DNA from: Halapricum desulfuricans
GTDB taxonomy: Archaea; Halobacteriota; Halobacteria; Halobacteriales; Haloarculaceae
Assembly: GCF_017094465.1 (NCBI RefSeq)
Contig: NZ_CP064791.1
Span: 2,418,001-2,482,000 of the forward strand
Length of the DNA stretch: 64,000 bases
Direction of reading: 5' to 3'
The translations under genes were made by a program, and so were the position numbers. The notes beneath the pieces are model-generated. The model worked only from the letters and a program-made list of their open reading frames with translations. It had not been told where the DNA came from and did not search any database. Positions 1 through 8,543 of the stretch are shown here, piece after piece; the first letter of the stretch is position 1; the number at the start of each line of letters is the position of its first letter.

Positions 1-1
1 C

Positions 2-175
2 GTGTGGATCAACCCACAGGAGACGGGTGCCGGCGGCGTCAAGCACAAACTCGTCGAGAACGTGAAACGCCGATTCGACGAAGAGGATATCGGGATGCCG
101 TATCCCTACACGGAACTCACCGGCTCCATCGAAGTCCGAGAACAGAACGGCGAAGGAGCCGTCGCCGACGACTGA
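2..175 (+). CDS. MscS-family mechanosensitive channel, C-terminal end (partial)
   Basis: The window opens inside this gene; 57 codons remain before the TGA. The fragment contains VENVKRRFDEEDIGMPYPYT followed by an acidic tail. A basic helix leading to an 'RFDEEGI..PYP' strand is the usual end of the cytoplasmic alpha/beta domain of small-conductance mechanosensitive channels, which release solutes during hypo-osmotic shock, a real stress for a halophile. The membrane segments and pore helix lie outside the window, so the family call rests only on this C-terminal signature. The next gene is convergent. Confidence 0.6.
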   Translation: MWINPQETGAGGVKHKLVENVKRRFDEEDIGMPYPYTELTGSIEVREQNGEGAVADD

Positions 176-226
176 ACGTCGTCCAGGTCGCGCGCCGCCT
201 TTTTGCTTGACGCTGTTTTCGTCTGG

Positions 227-691
227 CTAACCTGCAATCCCCACGACGACGATCCCGCCCCCAAGGACGGTAAAGACCGCACCGAGCAGCGTGCCGACGA
301 CCGCGACGACGTACGGCCAGGAGTTCGTCGACCGCTCCAGGACGGCCTGGCCCGGCATGCTCGTCAACAGCGTCGCCGTTACAGTCTCGCCTTCCTCGTA
401 GTCCGAAAGGAACGACTCGGCGACCTCGCGGCTCCCCGAGGGCGGCTGTGTCCCCTCCCGAACGATCGTCGAGTCGTAGGTCTCGCCGTCGAACTCGTAG
501 CGAAACCGGACAGTCGGCTCGAAGACGCCGTCCTCGATCTCAGTTATCGATACCTCCCGGATGTCGGCTTCGACGGTTCGGGTCTGTCGGTGTCGACGAT
601 AGAGACCAAGCCCCAGCCGACTGCCGTACTGCAGAACCAGCCCGCCGACGAGCAGGAAGGGCAACCCCACGAGGGCGAGCAACTCGACCAT
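227..691 (-). CDS. DUF3592-like membrane protein
   Basis: A 154-residue protein with a hydrophobic helix at about residues 3-24, a beta-rich middle domain (about 38-112) and a second hydrophobic segment at about 124-150. This TM, extracytoplasmic domain, TM layout matches DUF3592 proteins; the middle contains VRFRYEFDGETYDS, as expected. Function is unknown for the family. The gene converges on the MscS gene, and the gene after it on the other strand starts about 80 bp away. Confidence 0.7.
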   Translation of the reverse strand: MVELLALVGLPFLLVGGLVLQYGSRLGLGLYRRHRQTRTVEADIREVSITEIEDGVFEPTVRFRYEFDGETYDSTIVREGTQPPSGSREVAESFLSDYEEGETVTATLLTSMPGQAVLERSTNSWPYVVAVVGTLLGAVFTVLGGGIVVVGIAG

Positions 692-744
692 ACGCTGAAC
701 GAGGTGGCGGGGCGAAAAGACGCTTGCGACCCGTGACGGAACAC

Positions 745-750
745 CTTAAT
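745..750 (+). promoter_or_regulatory. TATA-like box for the gene at 773
   Basis: CTTAAT lies 22 nt before the ATG at 773 in an otherwise GC-rich spacer. The distance fits a leaderless haloarchaeal transcript. This is inferred from position only. Confidence 0.4.
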
Positions 751-772
751 TCGCGCCCGCCGAGCACAGCGT

Positions 773-1090
773 ATGCACGTTATCGTCGCCGGAGCCGACA
801 CCGAGGGGATCGCGTCCGCGATAGAGGAAGCGGGTCACGACGTTGCAGCCATCGACGTCGCGAACCAGTCAGCACTCGACGACGCCGGGATCGAACGCGC
901 CGGCGCGCTGGTACTGACTGACGTGTCCCAGGCGACCGCCGTCCCGATCGCCAAAGAACGGAATCCGGACGTGCGGACAGTCGTCTACGCGCGCGAATCG
1001 CTGCCGGAGTTCGTCCGCGGACAGGTCGATCTCGCAGTCGATCCCGAACTGCTCGACCCCAACACCGTCGCCGAGGAACTGGAGCAGTAG
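773..1090 (+). CDS. DUF7126-type small Rossmann-like protein
   Basis: 105 residues starting MHVIVAGADTEGIASAIEEA, a glycine-rich beta-alpha-beta start like the NAD-binding TrkA-N fold but lacking a full GxGxxG. The remainder (ERNPDVRTVVYARESLPEFV, then a PELLDPNTVAEEL tail) matches a haloarchaeal family often mislabelled 'CTP synthetase' in databases. It has none of the CTP synthase domains. Start chosen at the first ATG, with a TATA-like box at the right distance. Molecular role unknown. Confidence 0.75.
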   Translation: MHVIVAGADTEGIASAIEEAGHDVAAIDVANQSALDDAGIERAGALVLTDVSQATAVPIAKERNPDVRTVVYARESLPEFVRGQVDLAVDPELLDPNTVAEELEQ

Positions 1091-1197
1091 CGATCGGAAC
1101 GGAGCTGCGACCGCACGAACGCACGAGTCGATCCCGTAGTTGCTCGATTTCTGTGGCTACCCGATCGGGAAACGTCGGAACGCACAGCGAGACGGAA

Positions 1198-1368
1198 CTA
1201 CCGCCACTCGGGGAGCGCCGCAGCGTCCTCGAGCGGGGCTGTTACGTACGCGTCGTCGCGAGTGATGTCGGCGAGGATGAACGTCTCGCCAGCGGGGCCG
1301 GTTTCGACCGAGGCCATGACCTCGGCGTCCTCAGCAACGGCCGCGACCGCGTCCGTCTCCTGCGACAT
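1198..1368 (-). CDS. small haloarchaeal protein (DUF7556-like)
   Basis: 56 acidic residues beginning MSQETDAVAAVAEDAEVMAS. An in-frame ATG nine codons upstream exists, but the sequence before MSQET (CTCYRVTS) is uncharacteristic, so the inner start is preferred. It contains an ADITRDDAYVTAPLEDAAALPEW end typical of short conserved haloarchaeal proteins; I believe DUF7556 but cannot confirm the family. No catalytic motif is visible. Confidence 0.55.
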   Translation of the reverse strand: MSQETDAVAAVAEDAEVMASVETGPAGETFILADITRDDAYVTAPLEDAAALPEWR

Positions 1369-1538
1369 GCTTGTTACTCTGTAACACGTACACATAAACG
1401 TGCCGGAAGCAGGACGCGAGTCCGGTTCGAAAAGGCAATATTCTAACAGTATCGGAGAAGTGCGGATATCCGGCGGAGACTCACGCGCGTGACCAATGTG
1501 TAAGGTCTTAGTAGATGGACGCGGGAGTAGTTGGCATA

Positions 1539-2387
1539 ATGAACGTCGCAGACGTCATGACGCCGCGCGAGGACGTGGTGACGGCGGTAATCCCCGGCAC
1601 CAGAGACGACGTCCTCGAATACCTCCAGGAGCGGACGTTCTCCTCGGTACCGGTGATCAAAGAGACCGACGACGGCGAACAGTTCCGCGGGATCGTCTCC
1701 CGGGACACCCTGATCAACAACCCCGACGAGGACCAGCTCGCGCTGCTGGTCGAGGAGGTCCCGACGGTCGCCGCCGACGCCACGATCGAAGACGTCGCCC
1801 GTCTCATCGTCGAGGAGGGCGAACGCCGGATCCCCGTCGTCGACGGTCGCCTCGAAGGGATCGTCACGGTCACGGACGTCATCCGCGCGATCGCCGAGGG
1901 TGCAGTGGACGGCGACGTGCCAGTCGGTGAACTGGCCCGCGAGGACGTCAACTGCGTCTACGCCGGGACGCCTCTGCCCGTCGCCGAGCGGGAACTGTCC
2001 TACGCCGACGTGCCGTACGGCGTCGTGCTCGACGAGGTGGGGGATCTCACGGGGATCCTCACCGAGGTCGACATCATCGCGGTCGCCAAGGTCGTCGAGG
2101 GCGAGGCCGACACGGGCGAGTCCATCGCCAACCAGGACGACGAGTGGATGTGGGAAGGCATCAAGGCCGTCGGCAACAGCTACATGCCGACTCGAAACGT
2201 CGAGATTCCGAACGAGCCGGTCAGCGAGTTCATGACCAGCGATCTGCTGACCGTCGGCAAACGCCGGACTGCCCGCGAGGCCGCACAGACGATGCTCAAC
2301 AACGACATCGAGCAGATCCCGCTGCTGAGCGGCGATACGCTCGTCGGCATCGTCCGGGACGTCGACCTGCTGGAGGCGCTCGTATGA
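1539..2387 (+). CDS. CBS-domain protein (four CBS repeats)
   Basis: 282 residues made of tandem CBS motifs: MNVADVMTPREDVV, then repeats ending GIVSRDTLIN, GIVTVTDVIRAI, GILTEVDIIAV and GIVRDVDLLEALV. CBS pairs bind adenosyl ligands such as AMP, ATP or SAM and act as regulatory modules; no effector domain is attached here. An in-frame ATG at 1515 exists, but TTAGTA at 1508-1513 is a plausible TATA box for a leaderless start at 1539, which also gives the normal family N-terminus. Its last codons overlap the start of glyS by ATGA, so the two are probably translationally coupled. Confidence 0.85.
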   Translation: MNVADVMTPREDVVTAVIPGTRDDVLEYLQERTFSSVPVIKETDDGEQFRGIVSRDTLINNPDEDQLALLVEEVPTVAADATIEDVARLIVEEGERRIPVVDGRLEGIVTVTDVIRAIAEGAVDGDVPVGELAREDVNCVYAGTPLPVAERELSYADVPYGVVLDEVGDLTGILTEVDIIAVAKVVEGEADTGESIANQDDEWMWEGIKAVGNSYMPTRNVEIPNEPVSEFMTSDLLTVGKRRTAREAAQTMLNNDIEQIPLLSGDTLVGIVRDVDLLEALV

Positions 2388-4156
2388 GCGAGGGGAACCC
2401 GGTCGTCGAACTGGCCAAACGGCGCGGGTTCTTCCTCCAGTCGGCCGGTGCCTACGGCGGCGTCGCCGGCTTTTACACGTTCGGTCCGGAAGGCGCAGCC
2501 CTCAAACAGAACATCGAGGACACGTGGCGCGAGCGGTTCGCGATCCAGGAGGGCAACATGGAGGTCGACGCCCCCACGGTGATGCCCGAGCCCGTCTTCG
2601 AGGCCTCGGGACATCTCGACGGATTCGACGATATGCTCGTCGAGTGTCCCGAATGCGGTGACTCCCACCGGGCCGACCACGTCGTCGAGGACAACACCAA
2701 CATCGAAGAGGCCGAGTCGATGGCCATCGAACGCGTCGAGGAGGTCGTCGCCGAGTACGAACTGACCTGTCCGACCTGCGGCGCAGGGCTGGCCGGGCAG
2801 GCAATCCGGCAGTTCAACCTGATGTTCGAGACGAACATCGGCCCGGGGTCGTCCTCGCCCGGCTACCTGCGGCCCGAAACCGCCCAGGGGATCTTCGTGG
2901 AGTTCCCCCAGCTGGCCGAGTACGCCCGCAACCAGCTCCCCTTCGGCGTCACCCAGATCGGACGGGCCTACCGCAACGAGATCAGCCCCCGGAAGTCCCT
3001 GCTACGGGTCCGGGAGTTTACCCAGGCCGAACTCGAACTGTTCATCGATCCCGAGGAGGACGAACCCGATCTCGGAAGCATCGAAGACGTGACGGCGCCG
3101 TTCTACCCGGCCGACGAGCAGGGGGCCGAGGACGGCGAGATAATCGAGGCGACCGTCGGCGAGGTCTTCAAGGAGGGAATCGTCGGCGATCCGTGGATCG
3201 CCTACTACCTGGGGATCGCGAAACGATGGTACGAGTCGATCGGCGCCGATATGGACCGGTTCCGATTCCGCCAGCACCTGCCAGGAGAGTTGGCCCATTA
3301 CGCCGCTGACTGCTGGGACGCCGAGGCGGAAGTCGACGGCGACTGGATCGAACTCGCCGGCTTCGCCTACCGTGGCGACTACGATCTCTCGAAACACGCG
3401 GCCCACTCCGACGAGGAGTTCACGGTGTTCAAGCAGTACGACGAGCCGGTCACCGTCGAGCGGCCGACGGTCGATCCGGACATGAGCTACCTCGGACCGG
3501 AGTTCGGCGGCGACGCCGCGGCCGTCGCCGACGCGCTGGAAACGCTTGCCGAGCGCGATCCCGACGCGTTCCGGGACGCGCAGGCCGACGGCGGAGCCGT
3601 CACCGTCGAAAGTGACGGAACGGAGTACACCGTCCCTGTCGAGCGGACCGGTTTCGAGGTCGAGGAGGTCACCGAGAGCGGCGAGCACATCACGCCCCAC
3701 GTCGTCGAACCCTCGCTGGGGATCGATCGGGCGCTGTACACCGTCCTCGATCACGCCTATCGCGAGGACGAGATCGACGGCGAGACCCGACGAGTCCTCG
3801 AACTCCCCGCGGACGTCGCGCCGACGACGGTCGGGGTGTTCCCGCTGATGGATCGGGACGGCCTGGCCGAGCGCGCCCACGAGATCGTCGATGGGTTGCG
3901 AGACGCCGGGCTGGCGGTCACCTACGACGACTCGGGCGCGATCGGGCGGCGCTACCGCCGCCAGGACGAGGTCGGGACGCCCTTCTGTGTCACCGTCGAC
4001 TACGAGACGCTGGGGGAGGGCGACGATCCGGACCTGGAGGGGACGGTCACGGTGCGGGAGCGAGACACGACCGAACAGCGACGCGTCCCGATTTCGGAGT
4101 TGCCGGAGACGCTGACGGCACTGCGGGACGGGACGCTGCCCTTCGACGACCTCTAA
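2384..4156 (+). CDS. glyS: glycyl-tRNA synthetase (archaeal/eukaryal dimeric type)
   Basis: 590 residues. Class II motif 2 is visible as RAYRNEISPR with REFTQAELELF, motif 3 as GIDRALYTVL, and the C-terminal anticodon-binding domain starts near VAPTTVGVFPL and ends with a GTPFCVTVDYET segment. Two CxxC pairs (CPECGDSHRADH and CPTCGAG) form a zinc-binding insertion. It charges tRNA-Gly in the cytoplasm. The start ATG at 2384 overlaps the stop of the CBS gene; a longer upstream extension in the same frame is the shadow of that gene. The dolichol kinase gene follows after 2 nt. Confidence 0.95.
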   Translation: MSEGNPVVELAKRRGFFLQSAGAYGGVAGFYTFGPEGAALKQNIEDTWRERFAIQEGNMEVDAPTVMPEPVFEASGHLDGFDDMLVECPECGDSHRADHVVEDNTNIEEAESMAIERVEEVVAEYELTCPTCGAGLAGQAIRQFNLMFETNIGPGSSSPGYLRPETAQGIFVEFPQLAEYARNQLPFGVTQIGRAYRNEISPRKSLLRVREFTQAELELFIDPEEDEPDLGSIEDVTAPFYPADEQGAEDGEIIEATVGEVFKEGIVGDPWIAYYLGIAKRWYESIGADMDRFRFRQHLPGELAHYAADCWDAEAEVDGDWIELAGFAYRGDYDLSKHAAHSDEEFTVFKQYDEPVTVERPTVDPDMSYLGPEFGGDAAAVADALETLAERDPDAFRDAQADGGAVTVESDGTEYTVPVERTGFEVEEVTESGEHITPHVVEPSLGIDRALYTVLDHAYREDEIDGETRRVLELPADVAPTTVGVFPLMDRDGLAERAHEIVDGLRDAGLAVTYDDSGAIGRRYRRQDEVGTPFCVTVDYETLGEGDDPDLEGTVTVRERDTTEQRRVPISELPETLTALRDGTLPFDDL

Positions 4157-4158
4157 CC

Positions 4159-4773
4159 GTGCCATCGCGACTCGAAGCCATCGAATCGGAGATCGCGCGC
4201 CGGGGAGTCCACGTCAGCGGCAGCGCCGTGCCACTCGCGTACGTCGCCGACCTGCTTACCTGGCGGCAAGTCCAGGCGATCCTCGTCGCGGGGCTGGTCG
4301 CCGTCACGATCCTGGAGGTGATCAGGCTCGGTATCGGCCTCGACTGGTGGATCTACGAGTATCTCACCAGGGAGTACGAACAGGACAACGTCGCGGGCTA
4401 CGCGCTCGCGCTCGTCAGCACGACGACCGTCGGATTGCTGGCGCCGCCGACGATCGCCGTCCCGGCGCTGCTCATGCTCACACTCGGAGACCCCGTCAGC
4501 GGGTTGCTCGGATCGGGGAAGATCCAGTCGGTCGGCAGCGGGCGGTATCTGGAGTTGATCCTCAAGTCGCCGCGCGCGCTCGCGGTGACCTTCGGCGTCT
4601 GCACGACGATCGGCCTCGCCTTCGTCGCCCCGCTCGCGGCACTGTTCGGCGGGATCGCCGCGACCGTCGCCGACGGCATCAAACCCGTGATCGTGACCTA
4701 CGTGATCGACGACAACCTCACGATCCCGCTGGCGTCGGCGGTCGGCATCGCTGCCGGTCTCGCCGTGATCTAA
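4159..4773 (+). CDS. dolichol kinase / CTP-dependent polyprenol kinase-like membrane protein
   Basis: 204 residues with about five hydrophobic segments and the sequence LGDPVSGLLGSGK, close to the DPxAx(x)G(R/K) nucleotide-binding loop of the diacylglycerol/dolichol kinase (SEC59/CdsA-related) family. Such enzymes make dolichyl phosphate, the lipid carrier for N-glycosylation, which fits a halophile with a heavily glycosylated S-layer. Translation appears to start at GTG 4159, 2 nt after the glyS stop, making it the third gene of a CBS-glyS-kinase operon. The exact lipid substrate is inferred. Confidence 0.7.
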   Translation: MPSRLEAIESEIARRGVHVSGSAVPLAYVADLLTWRQVQAILVAGLVAVTILEVIRLGIGLDWWIYEYLTREYEQDNVAGYALALVSTTTVGLLAPPTIAVPALLMLTLGDPVSGLLGSGKIQSVGSGRYLELILKSPRALAVTFGVCTTIGLAFVAPLAALFGGIAATVADGIKPVIVTYVIDDNLTIPLASAVGIAAGLAVI

Positions 4774-4786
4774 CGCAGAACAGAGA

Positions 4787-5143
4787 CTATTGTGCGGCCG
4801 GCGAGCCGTCGTCGGGATAGGCCTGTTTCATCTGGAGGGCTGCGCTGGCGGCCAGTCCCGTCGCGAGGTCCTCGCGTTCGTCGTCGTTGATCGAGACGTC
4901 GTCGTCACCGTCGGGCGCGTAGCCGGCACTGACGGGCGAGCCGACCGGCGGCTGGACGGCGATCGTCGCTTCCAGTCCCGTCGCGCCAGTCCGAAGTTCC
5001 GAGCCGACGACGAAATCACCGGGCAGGAGTTCGCGGGTTCGGGCAGCCACGCTCGCGAGATCGCGCCGGAGCGCGCGGCGTTGCTCGGGCGACAGCGGCG
5101 GATCGTCGGCAGCGTCGATACCGCCGGAGAGGTTTCCGTACAT
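4787..5143 (-). CDS. DUF5811-like haloarchaeal protein
   Basis: 118 residues with a helical LSPEQRRALRRDLASVAART segment, a beta segment around TIAVQPPVGSPVSAGY and a helical tail LATGLAASAALQMKQAY. The pattern matches a conserved haloarchaeal family I recall as DUF5811; no function is known. A TTTTTTAAGT box 27 nt upstream of the ATG supports the start and a leaderless transcript. It converges on the dolichol kinase gene. Confidence 0.7.
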   Translation of the reverse strand: MYGNLSGGIDAADDPPLSPEQRRALRRDLASVAARTRELLPGDFVVGSELRTGATGLEATIAVQPPVGSPVSAGYAPDGDDDVSINDDEREDLATGLAASAALQMKQAYPDDGSPAAQ

Positions 5144-5170
5144 TGATTGCTACACCAGTATGCGAGGCGG

Positions 5171-5180
5171 ACTTAAAAAA
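5171..5180 (-). promoter_or_regulatory. TATA-like box for the DUF5811-like gene
   Basis: On the minus strand this reads TTTTTTAAGT, 27 nt ahead of the ATG at 5143. It is one of the clearer TATA elements in the window. The T-tract could also help terminate the arginine decarboxylase transcript that ends at 5226. Confidence 0.5.
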
Positions 5181-5225
5181 GCGCTGGTCACCGACCAGAC
5201 TTGCGGACGGTCACCACGGCCCCGC

Positions 5226-5708
5226 TCACAGGAGCGGTTCACTCCGCCCGTACGCCGCGACGACGACCGCCGCGGCGTGCTCGTCGGGGTCGGGATCGGC
5301 CGTCGCGATCTGGATCTGTGGCTCTTCGTCGAACTCCCACTCGCGGAGGTCACGCCCGGCAGAGATCCCCTCACGGATAGCTGCCTCGACACCGTCACGG
5401 TCGGTGCCCGAGACCTCGTAGAAGATGCCGCGACCTGACTCGCTGCGGAGCCACCCCACCCCGGCGACGGCGGGGTCGTCGCTGCCTGGTTCGACGATCT
5501 CGTGACTCTGGACGACGTGCAGGCCCTCGCCGGCGGGTCCGAGGTCCGGTGCGGTGTCGACGCGTTCGATCGTCGCGCCGGCGGGGATGACGGAAGACAG
5601 GGAGAGCAGATTGTAGTTGTGGACGTTCGCCGCCGCCAGCGCGGCGTCGTAGGCGGACAACGCCGTCGGCGCGGTGGCGTGGCCCCAGGCGACCCGAATG
5701 ACGCTCAT
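5226..5708 (-). CDS. pyruvoyl-dependent arginine decarboxylase
   Basis: 160 residues, the normal length of the family. The self-cleavage site is visible as LLSLSSVIPAG: cleavage between Ser38 and Ser39 would make the pyruvoyl group at the start of the larger chain. GRGIFYEVSG carries the conserved acidic residue expected near the active site. The enzyme converts arginine to agmatine, the first step of archaeal polyamine and agmatidine (tRNA-Ile modification) synthesis. It may be co-transcribed with the DUF5811-like gene downstream. Confidence 0.88.
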   Translation of the reverse strand: MSVIRVAWGHATAPTALSAYDAALAAANVHNYNLLSLSSVIPAGATIERVDTAPDLGPAGEGLHVVQSHEIVEPGSDDPAVAGVGWLRSESGRGIFYEVSGTDRDGVEAAIREGISAGRDLREWEFDEEPQIQIATADPDPDEHAAAVVVAAYGRSEPLL

Positions 5709-5829
5709 AGTCGAACATCGATCACTGCGACAAGAAGGCGTTTCGTTTTCCTCGTGTCGAGCGTCGTCTTGGGTAACGCGCCATCCGAGCGGGCGCGTGT
5801 CACCGCTCCAGAGCCCATATCCGCCGACC

Positions 5830-7638
5830 TTACCGGCCGTGTTTGGTCACGCAGGTCGCCAGCCCCTTCAATTCGACCGGCTCGGAGTTGTCCGGCGAGT
5901 AGACGACCATCTGGCCCTTCTCCATGTAGGGCACCTTCGATTCCAGATTCGAGGGGATGTTCACCGCCGAGATGGCGTCCTCGTCACCGAGGTTGAGGAC
6001 GACGGTCGTGTTGATCTGCTTGAAGACGGGATCGGCGATGTCCTGGGGGTCCTGGGTGATCAGGAAGAGCCCGAGCCGTTCCTTGCGGCCCTGTTTTGCG
6101 GCGTCGGTGAACTTGCCGATGACCTTCCGGGCCTGGACAGTGTCGGCGTCGGTCAGGAAGTTATGGGCCTCATCCATACCCAGGATCAGGGGTGTCTCCT
6201 CGATCCGGTCGAAGGTCGGGTCATTCGAGAGTTTCTCGTCGACCAACAGTGAGGCGAGCGCGAGTACGACCGTCTCGGTCGCCCGTGAGTCGTTGATGTG
6301 GTAGGTCGGGACGACCGTCAGCCCGCCGGGGCGGACGAACTCGCCGACGAGATCGGTGATCGGGCGGGCGTCCTGATCGAAGACGCCACCGAACCCGAGT
6401 GCGCGCCGCCGGACGGCGTCGAAGGTCGCCTCGTGGACTGTGCCCGATTCGTCGAGTTCCTCGCGGAGGGCCGGATCGTCGAGGAAGGACGTGAACTGCT
6501 CGTAGGTTCCGCTTCGACCGTACTCCTGTTTGAAACGTTTCAGGAGGACGTTCACCAGCGCGTTGTACTGGTTGTCGTTGAGCCCGCTGGAGGCGATCAG
6601 CCAGGGGTTGTCGTAGACCATCGAAAAGGGAATGGTAAAGGGGACCTGCTCGGCGCGGTGATGGTCGGCGGCGTAGCTCGCGCCCTCGACATCGGGGACG
6701 AACGCGACGGTGTCCTCAACGCCCCCGTAGGCGACGCCCTGTCGCTCACACCGTCGTTTGAACGCCTCGGGCAGTTCGCCGTCGTCGTGCATCTGGGCGT
6801 ACTCGTCCTGGGGGTCGAAGACCACGAGCGCGGGCGAGACTGTCCGGTCGCTCCCGGATTCGACCGGATAGGCGCGTTCCTCGTCGAGGTACTGCCGGAG
6901 GACGTTCTTCGCGCCGTGAGTCTTGCCCGAGCCGGTCCCGCCGGCGATCAGGGTGTGTCGGAACACGAGCGGGTCGCCGTCGGCGTAGTCGTCCTTCAGC
7001 CGGTAGTCGATCGTCGGCGGCTGGGCCGCGGTCTCGACGCGCTCGCCACCGACCGAGAGGTGGCCGAGGAAAACCCCCTCGGCGGGGATCTTCAGGCCGG
7101 TCTTGATCTCGGTCGGGTCGTCGGCCTGCCGGACGACCGTCTCGGGTTTGGGGACGCGGTCGGTCATTCGCCGCTTGAGGTCGCCATCCTCCGAATAGAG
7201 GACGGCGACGGGCTCCAGCGTGGCCATGAACTTGAAGTCCTGCTCGTCGATCTCGCGGGAGGCCATCGCGCGCTGGGCGTGGATCTCGGTGGCGTCGTCC
7301 GCGCGGAACTCCGGAGCGTACTCCAGGGCGGTGATCCGACAGAAGAGTCGTTCCCCATCGGGATAGGGCACCAGCAGGTACTTGCCGATCCGGACGGCCG
7401 AGCGATTCGAGACGGTGATGTACGCCCGCAGACGGGTGTCGTCCTCGTCTTCGCTGATCGTCAGTCCGTCCGCAGCCGAGAGGACGCCGATACCGTGCTC
7501 GGCGCTGACGGGATCGACGTCGACCTCCTGGAAATCGTCGGTCCGGTCGGCGTCCACAGGAGCGTTCGCGGCACTCTCGTCGTCGGCAGAGCCGTCTTCG
7601 TCGCCGTCGAATTCGGTGAAATCCCCGAGATCGGACAT
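5830..7638 (-). CDS. HerA-like DNA translocase ATPase
   Basis: 602 residues. An acidic disordered N-terminus (1-50) precedes an OB/beta-barrel-like HAS region (about 60-200). Walker A is AGGTGSGKTHGAKN, followed by VVFDPQDEYAQ; Walker B is ILGMDEAHNFL and a sensor-like FLITQDPQDI precedes a C-terminal DUF853-like part. HerA hexamers pump DNA and normally work with the NurA nuclease in end resection. No nurA gene is adjacent, so the partner must be elsewhere, or this is a HerA paralog with another role. Confidence 0.85.
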   Translation of the reverse strand: MSDLGDFTEFDGDEDGSADDESAANAPVDADRTDDFQEVDVDPVSAEHGIGVLSAADGLTISEDEDDTRLRAYITVSNRSAVRIGKYLLVPYPDGERLFCRITALEYAPEFRADDATEIHAQRAMASREIDEQDFKFMATLEPVAVLYSEDGDLKRRMTDRVPKPETVVRQADDPTEIKTGLKIPAEGVFLGHLSVGGERVETAAQPPTIDYRLKDDYADGDPLVFRHTLIAGGTGSGKTHGAKNVLRQYLDEERAYPVESGSDRTVSPALVVFDPQDEYAQMHDDGELPEAFKRRCERQGVAYGGVEDTVAFVPDVEGASYAADHHRAEQVPFTIPFSMVYDNPWLIASSGLNDNQYNALVNVLLKRFKQEYGRSGTYEQFTSFLDDPALREELDESGTVHEATFDAVRRRALGFGGVFDQDARPITDLVGEFVRPGGLTVVPTYHINDSRATETVVLALASLLVDEKLSNDPTFDRIEETPLILGMDEAHNFLTDADTVQARKVIGKFTDAAKQGRKERLGLFLITQDPQDIADPVFKQINTTVVLNLGDEDAISAVNIPSNLESKVPYMEKGQMVVYSPDNSEPVELKGLATCVTKHGR

Positions 7639-7718
7639 ACCCTACTCGAGGAGTGGCGGCGACTAAGTAGTTCTGCCACGCGAGAGACCGGTGGAGAGAG
7701 AATCCCGTGATCGTGTGG

Positions 7719-8057
7719 CTACCTTCCGCGTAGGAATTCCTCACAGCGATCGATCATACGGTCAGTGAACACCTCCGTGATTTTTCCCTGTGGATTTGCG
7801 ACTGCCTGGTGTTTGACCGTGCCGATGACCCACGGCGAACAGTACGACGTCTTATCGGGGTGGCTCCCGGTCACCCAGTCGTCCCCAACCTTGTGATTTG
7901 CCGGGAGGTCACTCGTCGTGAGCGCGGCACAGAGGTATTCTTCCCCCGGAAACGGGAGATTGTCTGCGGTAAGGACTACCCAGAGACGCGGATGTGACCC
8001 CTTTCTGAACGGGTCCGGAGCCCAGAAGACATCGCCTTTCCGATAGCGCTCACGCAC
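7719..8057 (-). CDS. MazF/PemK-like toxin of a toxin-antitoxin pair
   Basis: 112 residues from a GTG start that overlaps the upstream gene's stop (GTGCGTGA). KGDVFWAPDPFRKGSHPRLW is the beta-1 start of the MazF/PemK ribonuclease fold, and PWVIGTVKHQAVANPQGKI resembles the strand carrying the conserved Ser/Thr of that family. A longer frame back to 8135 would run through the antitoxin and loses the family's usual start. MazF toxins cut mRNA, tRNA or rRNA at short sequences. Coupling to a winged-helix partner supports a toxin-antitoxin role, though this partner differs from the classic MazE. Confidence 0.7.
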   Translation of the reverse strand: MRERYRKGDVFWAPDPFRKGSHPRLWVVLTADNLPFPGEEYLCAALTTSDLPANHKVGDDWVTGSHPDKTSYCSPWVIGTVKHQAVANPQGKITEVFTDRMIDRCEEFLRGR

Positions 8058-8409
8058 GGTCCTCACGGGGATCAACCGCGTAGTCTTGCCAGTCGTCGTA
8101 TGCCATCGGTTCGTCTTCGTGGCTCGCCGCGACATCGGCTGCGTGGCCTGCAGCAGCGTCGACGCTCCGAACGTGGTCGCTCACACGCCAGTAGTTCCCC
8201 TTGTGGTCGACGCGTCCGGCTTCGCGAAGACGAACGAGCGTCGGCCCGACGGAGCCGTCGGTAACGTCGGTCGCTTGCGCGATCTCTCCCCGAGTGAACG
8301 CCTGATCGGCGTGGGACTGGAGAAACGAGAGTATCTCGTGTGCATTTGTCTCCGGGGATGGACCACTATCGTCATCAATTTCATCAAATCGATCCGTGCT
8401 GATCGGCAT
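8050..8409 (-). CDS. winged-helix antitoxin/regulator (MarR-like)
   Basis: 119 residues. A helix-turn-helix is visible at about 25-75: HEILSFLQSHADQAFTRGEI, then QATDVTDGSVGPTLVRLREA and a short wing. The acidic C-terminal tail (EDEPMAYDDWQDYAVDPRED) looks like a toxin-neutralising segment. It overlaps the downstream MazF-like gene by 8 nt. Two identical 11-bp direct repeats directly before its ATG are the likely autoregulatory operator. Function as antitoxin is inferred from the pairing. Confidence 0.65.
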   Translation of the reverse strand: MPISTDRFDEIDDDSGPSPETNAHEILSFLQSHADQAFTRGEIAQATDVTDGSVGPTLVRLREAGRVDHKGNYWRVSDHVRSVDAAAGHAADVAASHEDEPMAYDDWQDYAVDPREDRA

Positions 8410-8439
8410 ATGTACTAATTTGTATTGGATGTACTAATT
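8410..8439 (-). promoter_or_regulatory. direct-repeat operator of the MazF-like module
   Basis: ATGTACTAATT occurs twice, at 8410-8420 and 8429-8439, starts 19 bp apart (about two helical turns). The repeats abut the start codon at 8409 and would cover the TATA/BRE region of a leaderless promoter. This geometry suits a dimeric winged-helix autorepressor. Confidence 0.5.
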
Positions 8440-8543
8440 CGTTCGGGCCTGGTCAACTGTACGATTCGGGAGTGACCTGATCAATGCGCCCCATCCAGTT
8501 GCATCCCAAAAGGACACCAAGGGGGACACCCAATAGGGGAGTG

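Noticed and set aside
3002-4165. 387-codon minus-strand frame
   Set aside because: Antisense shadow of the glyS gene; no domain and arginine/valine-rich composition typical of reverse-frame GC-rich DNA.
5830-7638. HerA gene as part of a herA-nurA resection operon or an antiphage HerA system
   Set aside because: Neither nurA nor a SIR2, DUF4297 or other effector gene is adjacent.
6298-7710. 470-codon plus-strand frame
   Set aside because: Antisense to the HerA gene, whose Walker motifs are intact; the plus-strand protein has no recognisable features.
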